Assembly: GCA_025890175.1 (NCBI GenBank)
Contig: JANPYM010000007.1
Span: 954,270 to 979,582 of the forward strand
Direction of reading: 5' to 3'
Origin: Ciborinia camelliae
Lineage: Eukaryota; Ascomycota; Leotiomycetes; Helotiales; Sclerotiniaceae
Length of the DNA stretch: 25,313 nt
The stretch's first letter is position 1, and each line of letters opens with the position of its first letter. Under the pieces are notes generated by a model. It did not search any database, had not been told where the DNA came from, and saw nothing but the letters and a program-made list of their open reading frames with translations. The translations under genes were made by a program, and so were the position numbers. Below, piece after piece: positions 21,443-25,313 of the stretch.

Positions 21443-21640
21443 TATGGTAGGTATGGTAGGTATGGTAGGTATGGTAGGTATGGTAGGTATGGTAGGTATG
21501 GTAGGTATGGTAGGTATGGTAGGTATGGTAGGTATGGTAGGTATGGTAGGTATGGTAGGTATGGTAGGTATGGTAGGTATGGTAGGTATGGTAGGTATGG
21601 TAGGTATGGTAGGTATGGTAGGTATGGTAGGTATGGTAGA
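21443..21640. repeat. 9-bp minisatellite GGTAGGTAT, 22 copies
   Basis: An uninterrupted array with a 9-bp period. Because 9 is a multiple of three it stays open in all frames and gives artificial tripeptide repeats (Tyr-Gly-Arg, Val-Gly-Met and, on the other strand, Thr-Tyr-His). The same unit recurs twice at about 21849-21866 beyond the purine tract. The unit is a TAGG-type repeat with an extra T, linking it to the dispersed TAGG family. Confidence 0.95.
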
Positions 21641-21718
21641 TAGGGGGGTATGATTTCATCTTTATCTTTATCTTTCTCTTAATACGCATCTGTTTGTTCT
21701 TTTTGTTCTTTTTATTCT

Positions 21719-21850
21719 AAGGAAAGAGGGAAGAGGGAGGGAGAGAAAGATAGAGGGAGAGAGAGAAAGGTAGAGGGAAGAGGAAGAGGGAAGAGGGAGG
21801 GTAGAGGGGAGGGTAGAGGGAAGAGAGGTAAGTAAAAAGGTAAAGGGGTA
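21719..21850 (+). repeat. Long purine-rich tract
   Basis: About 130 nt almost entirely of A and G, with only isolated T in GATAG/GGTAG, built from GAGGGAAGA and GAGAGAAAG units. A pyrimidine-rich stretch (about 21657-21718) precedes it. Such tracts can form triplex DNA and can stall replication. Confidence 0.85.
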
Positions 21851-22555
21851 TGGTAGGTATGGTAGGTAGATAGATGGCGCGGGGTGGATAGATTGATTAA
21901 GGGATTGGTTGATGGATGAACTGATTAATAAATGAATTGAGGGATTGGTTGATCGATTGGTAGATAGATATTCTCAACTCAACTCAACTCAACCTGACCT
22001 GCCTTGTCTTGAATTGGACTTTCTTTTTATTTCTCCTTCTCCTTCTAAAAGATTATCACATGGATCCTTAATATCCTATCCCATCCTATCCAATCCCACG
22101 CAATCCAATTCCATACAATTTAATCCTATACAATCCAATCTAAGATTTATATCATTCATCATTCATTATTTATTATCTATCATCCATCATCCATTATTTA
22201 TTATTTATTATTCATTATCCATTATCTATTATTTATCATTTATTATTCATTATCTATTATCCATTATTCATTATTTATTATCCATCATCCATCGTCCATC
22301 ATCAACAATGCAAAAATATAATATAATCTAATCTAATAAAAAAACATAAGATCTAATGTAATATAATATATAGCAATATAAATTTTATCAAAATATTTAG
22401 TTCAATTCGGTTTGCTGTGATATGATATAATATAGCCTGGTGTTGGTGATGTAGAGGATGTGGGGGATTTGATGGTCATGATGATGATGGTGATGATGAT
22501 GATAATGATGCTGCTATTGCTACTGCTATTGTTATTGATAATATTTAGTGTATTA

Positions 22556-22794
22556 TTTACTACTTCCTATTTCTTACTTTCTATTTTCTACTTCCTACTT
22601 TCTACTTCCTACTTTCTACTTCCTACTTTTTACTTCCTACTTCCTATTTCCTATTTCCTATTTTCTATTTTCTACTTCCTACTTCCTACTTCCTACTTCC
22701 TACTTCCTACTTCCTACTTCCTACTTCCTACTTCCTACTTCCTACTTCCTACTTCCTACTTCCTACTTCCTACTTCCTACTTCCTACTTCCTAC
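22556..22794. repeat. 7-bp minisatellite ACTTCCT
   Basis: The left part (22556-22673) is degenerate, with variants such as TACTTTCTA, TTTCTA and CTATTTC. The right part (22674-22794, 121 nt) is about 17 perfect copies of ACTTCCT. The gradient from degenerate to perfect suggests expansion at the right-hand end. Because 21 is three units, translations show a false 7-residue repeat (Tyr-Phe-Leu-Leu-Pro-Thr-Ser). Confidence 0.95.
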
Positions 22795-23092
22795 CAATAT
22801 ACAAATAAACACTCACTCCACCAATATCCAAACCAAGCCAAGCCAAGCCAAGCCGAGTTGAATGAATATTAACATGATATAATACCAATATAATACAATA
22901 TACTATAAATCAAACGAAATCGATTATATTTAACGAAGGACAAAGAGTAAGTAAGGAGATAGACTCTATTTTCGTCTCCAATTTATGTATACCTACAAAC
23001 CATAGCCACGCTCTCCATCTGGACGATGGACAGTGAAGATTGGCGAGAAAGTTTTTCTCGCGGCTCTTGAGATATTTTATTATTTGTATATG

Positions 23093-23130
23093 TAGGTATG
23101 TATGTATGTATGTATGTATGTATGTATGTA

Positions 23131-23168
<38 letters not shown>

Positions 23169-23190
23169 TATGTATGTATGCATGTGTATA
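23093..23190. repeat. TATG and TA microsatellites
   Basis: About eight copies of GTAT/TATG lead into about a dozen TA dinucleotides (about 23130-23163) and then more TATG-type units. The self-complementary TA tract can extrude as a cruciform. Confidence 0.9.
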
Positions 23191-23231
23191 TATACTACGT
23201 ATGTACAACCAACCCCCCATCTCCACCCTCA

Positions 23232-23285
23232 AACCCAAGCTCAAGCTCAAGCTAAAGCTCAAGCTAGAGCTCAAGCTAAAAAAGC
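23232..23285. repeat. AAGCTC hexamer array next to the ELP6 stop codon
   Basis: About eight units of AAGCTC/AAGCTA, each containing the palindrome AGCT. The array ends three bases from the ELP6 stop codon, so on the minus strand it would be the first part of the ELP6 3' UTR. Confidence 0.85.
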
Positions 23286-23288
23286 AAC

Positions 23289-24470
23289 TCATTGACCCCT
23301 CTCAAACACCTTAACACCACCATCCCCACCCACGAAATACAACAATTCTTTTTCCTCGACTCCATGACCTTCACCTTCTTCATGATTGCCTCCACGGGTG
23401 ACGCGTAGAACGCCACTGACGTCGCGCGCGGCACCTGTATCGAGGAGACGGACGCCGAGGATGAGATCCGATTGATGCGCTTGACCGAGTGCAAAAGTGG
23501 CGCTCTTTGTTTCTAGGGGTGTTTGAGTGTGAGAAGAAGAAGAAGAAGAAGGTGAAGAGAGGAGGGGCGTATCGATTGAGAGGGTTAAGATGGTCGCGTG
23601 AACTTTTTCCCGAAGATTTAAGAGTGAGGAGGTGAGATCCTGAGTGATGGTTGGGGAAGGGGATGAGGCGAGGAGAAAATCCGGATTGTCGATTATGAGC
23701 ATCACTTTTGAGTTTGAGGGGGAGGAGGAGAGGGAATGGATGGCTTTGGTGAGGATTTGGGAGATGTTGGGGAGTGAGGGATCTTTTAAGATGATTCCTG
23801 CTCCGGGAGCGGGGGGTTGGGTTTGTGGAAGATGGAGGGAAGTTAGTCCATCTATGAAGATGAAACGGTTTTGCTGGGTAGCTTTGTCGAGGTCAAGGTT
23901 CTGATGTGTAGTGTTAGTTACATATATATTTGAGAAATTGGAGTTTTTTTTAAAAAAAAAAAGAGAAATCTCTCTGGCATATACTATAATTTATATTTAT
24001 ATTTCTTTTCACTCGAAAAAAAACTCCCCACGGATATCAAATAGAAACCATGGGCGAAATATACGAACGAGGAAAAAAATCCAAAAATACACCAACCCCC
24101 TCCCTCCTCTTCCCTCCCCCCAAAAGAAAATTCCAAAAATAAAAACAAAAGACCAAAAAAAACTTACAATCTTCCTTGCCCCATCCCTCCAAAACCCCAT
24201 ATCCCTCATGAAACTCAAAAACACCACTTTCACCTCCCCATTTCCATTTCCATCCGCCTCCACATTTCCATCCCCATATTCCCCAGTGCGACTACTATTT
24301 TTCGAAGAAGTAGTAGTAGGAGTAGGAGGCGAGAGTGAGAGTAAAGAACTCAGATATCGAAGGACGAGCCAATTGGTACCGGCGCCAAGAACACCGGTTA
24401 GGAGGATGAGGGAGGATTCCGAGGGGAGGGAGAGGTAGGGGGATAGGAGGGGTGGGATGGAGCGGGACAT
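23289..24470 (-). CDS. elp6: Elongator complex subunit Elp6
   Basis: Two exons, 24470-24168 and 23900-23289, separated by a 267-nt intron (GTAAGT..ATCAG) encode 304 aa. Exon 1 begins MSRSIPPLLSPYLSLP and holds the degenerate P-loop-like TGVLGAGTNWLVL (25-37), a low-complexity loop (46-79) and VVFLSFMRDMGFWRDGARKI (82-101). Exon 2 continues NLDLDKATQQNRFIFIDGL, then VMLIIDNPDFLL (167-178), a Ser-rich loop encoded by a GAA/TTC triplet run, the strand pattern LILGVRLLDTGAARDVSGV and the C-terminal ELLYFVGGDGGVKVFERGQ. This order matches fungal Elp6, a RecA-fold protein without ATPase residues. With Elp4 and Elp5 it forms the hexameric ring that helps Elongator modify wobble uridines of tRNAs. 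The start has ACC before ATG. The gene is convergent with eL37; both serve translation, but I see no sign of linked control. Confidence 0.93.
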
Positions 24471-25207
24471 GGTTGTTTTTTTTTAAGAGGGGGGGGTGGG
24501 TGTGAAGGCTATGTATGATGCGTGCGTAGAATTTCGTCAGGGTGTAAGAGACGTGTAGTGTATGTAATCTTGTGTGTGTGGGTATCATATAACTGAACTG
24601 AGATGACGTGATCCAGATTCCAGTCGAAATGAAATAAAAAAAAATTATATTGCACGTGAAGAGGACTCGGATGATGAGGACGGAGATGGAGATGGAGATG
24701 GAGATGAAAATAAATTTTGGCGGGCGCGGCGGGATGAAATGATGATGATGATAGTGGGGGTGGGGTTGGGGGGGTTTGGAATTATGTAATTGGTTGGTTG
24801 GTTCAATTAGCTCCGCTCCAAGTGAGATTTTACATAAGCGAAAAAAGGTGGTTGAAAGTAATACCTGGGCGACTTTCATAATTATCTTAGAAGTAACCTT
24901 TTTTAAAAATAAAATAAAATAGATATTAAAGGGATTATTTTTGAGGTTAATATTTTTATTTGTATTTATACTATACTTATAGTTAAGTATAAATACTTTA
25001 AATGTTTAATCGTATATAAACATTAAATATCGACCATCGTTCAACTCTTTTCACTAGGTAATAAAGAAAAAGCTCACTGGGAGAGAGTAAGTCTACCTCT
25101 TGTCTACCTACTAACCTTATCCGTAGATCTACCTATACCACTTATATACATCCCATACCTATCTACATAAAGTCAAGAAGTGAGATATGTAAACCAATCT
25201 TCATTAC

Positions 25208-25242
<35 letters not shown>

Positions 25243-25313
25243 ATTCATACACCCGATACCTACCTACCTAGGTAACAATATACACATTCTTCTTCATCTT
25301 CATCATCATCTTC
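24471..25313. other. ELP6 upstream region and AT-rich right flank
   Basis: The first ~400 bp should be the ELP6 promoter and leader; it contains GGAGAT repeats (about 24679-24705). From about 24880 to 25020 the sequence is strongly AT-rich and holds a perfect inverted repeat, TATACTTA-TAGT-TAAGTATA (24972-24991). The end holds ACCTA-type sequence, a CATATA array (25206-25242) and the palindrome TACCTAGGTA at 25265-25274. No gene is supported; an upstream gene may lie beyond the window. Confidence 0.65.
25206..25242. repeat. CATATA hexamer microsatellite
   Basis: About six copies of ACATAT/CATATA without interruption near the right edge of the window. Confidence 0.9.

Larger units (their letters stand above)
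20789..23288. other. Convergent intergenic region composed largely of microsatellites
   Basis: This 2.5-kb gap between the 3' ends of the eL37 and ELP6 genes starts with a probable 3' UTR (to about 21050) and then holds many different simple repeats: a GATGGT-rich stretch (about 21102-21130), the 9-bp array (21443-21640), a purine tract (21719-21850), CAACT and CCTAT/CAATC repeats (about 21975-22140), ATT-rich degenerate repeats (about 22140-22310), GATGAT repeats (about 22470-22510), the 7-bp array (to 22794), CCAAG repeats (about 22828-22853), TATG and TA arrays, and the AAGCTC array. Open frames here are repeat translations and not genes. Confidence 0.85.

Noticed and set aside
21401..21653. 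Proteins made of Tyr-Gly-Arg, Val-Gly-Met or Thr-Tyr-His repeats
   Set aside because: They are translations of the 9-bp minisatellite, which stays open in every frame because its period is a multiple of three.
22460..22861. Apparent membrane protein with a repeated Tyr-Phe-Leu-Leu-Pro-Thr-Ser unit
   Set aside because: It is translation of the 7-bp ACTTCCT array; there is no unique coding sequence around it.
1..25313. CRISPR array, prophage, insertion sequence or biosynthetic gene cluster
   Set aside because: The tandem arrays have no unique spacers between repeats, there are no transposase, integrase, PKS, NRPS or terpene synthase motifs, and the genes are eukaryotic and functionally unrelated.

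Overview
The window reads as nuclear DNA of a filamentous ascomycete. It has spliced genes with short GT..AG introns (53-267 nt), CT-rich leaders, long gene-poor spacers and very many simple repeats. The dispersed TAGG/ACCTA repeat and the style of the laccase and secreted-protein genes suggest a Leotiomycete of the Botrytis/Sclerotinia type. That placement is inference; no rRNA or barcode locus is present.

Seven protein genes can be supported. From left to right: (1) a two-exon, minus-strand coiled-coil protein resembling kinetochore protein Sos7 (2120-3080); (2) a divergent, intronless RS/RD-rich nuclear protein resembling fungal proteins annotated as pre-mRNA-splicing factor 38B (3629-5008); (3) a three-exon, minus-strand laccase with all four copper motifs and an unusual ~180-residue Ser/Thr-rich N-terminal extension (5961-8277); (4) a three-exon small secreted protein with a Kex2-like site (10898-11705); (5) a two-exon CSC1/RSN1/OSCA-type membrane protein of 1281 aa (14338-18266); (6) ribosomal protein eL37, four coding exons, the first only 4 nt long (20104-20788); (7) a two-exon, minus-strand Elongator subunit Elp6 (23289-24470).

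The genes do not form a pathway or a biosynthetic cluster. Housekeeping genes (kinetochore, splicing, translation, tRNA modification) are mixed with two secreted products. Genes 1 and 2 share a ~550 bp divergent promoter. Genes 2/3 and 6/7 are convergent pairs.

About half the window is intergenic. The right half (about 18.3-23.3 kb) is packed with microsatellites and minisatellites: a perfect 119-bp tandem duplication, a 22-copy 9-bp array, a 17-copy 7-bp array, G-run arrays and a long purine tract. A 10-bp palindrome, TACCTAGGTA, occurs four times, always between genes, where TAGG-type repeats switch strand.

I found no convincing new multi-gene system. The most unusual items are the laccase extension, the repeat architecture, the palindromic telobox upstream of the eL37 gene, and a Gly-rich amphipathic stretch inside the CSC1-like protein.
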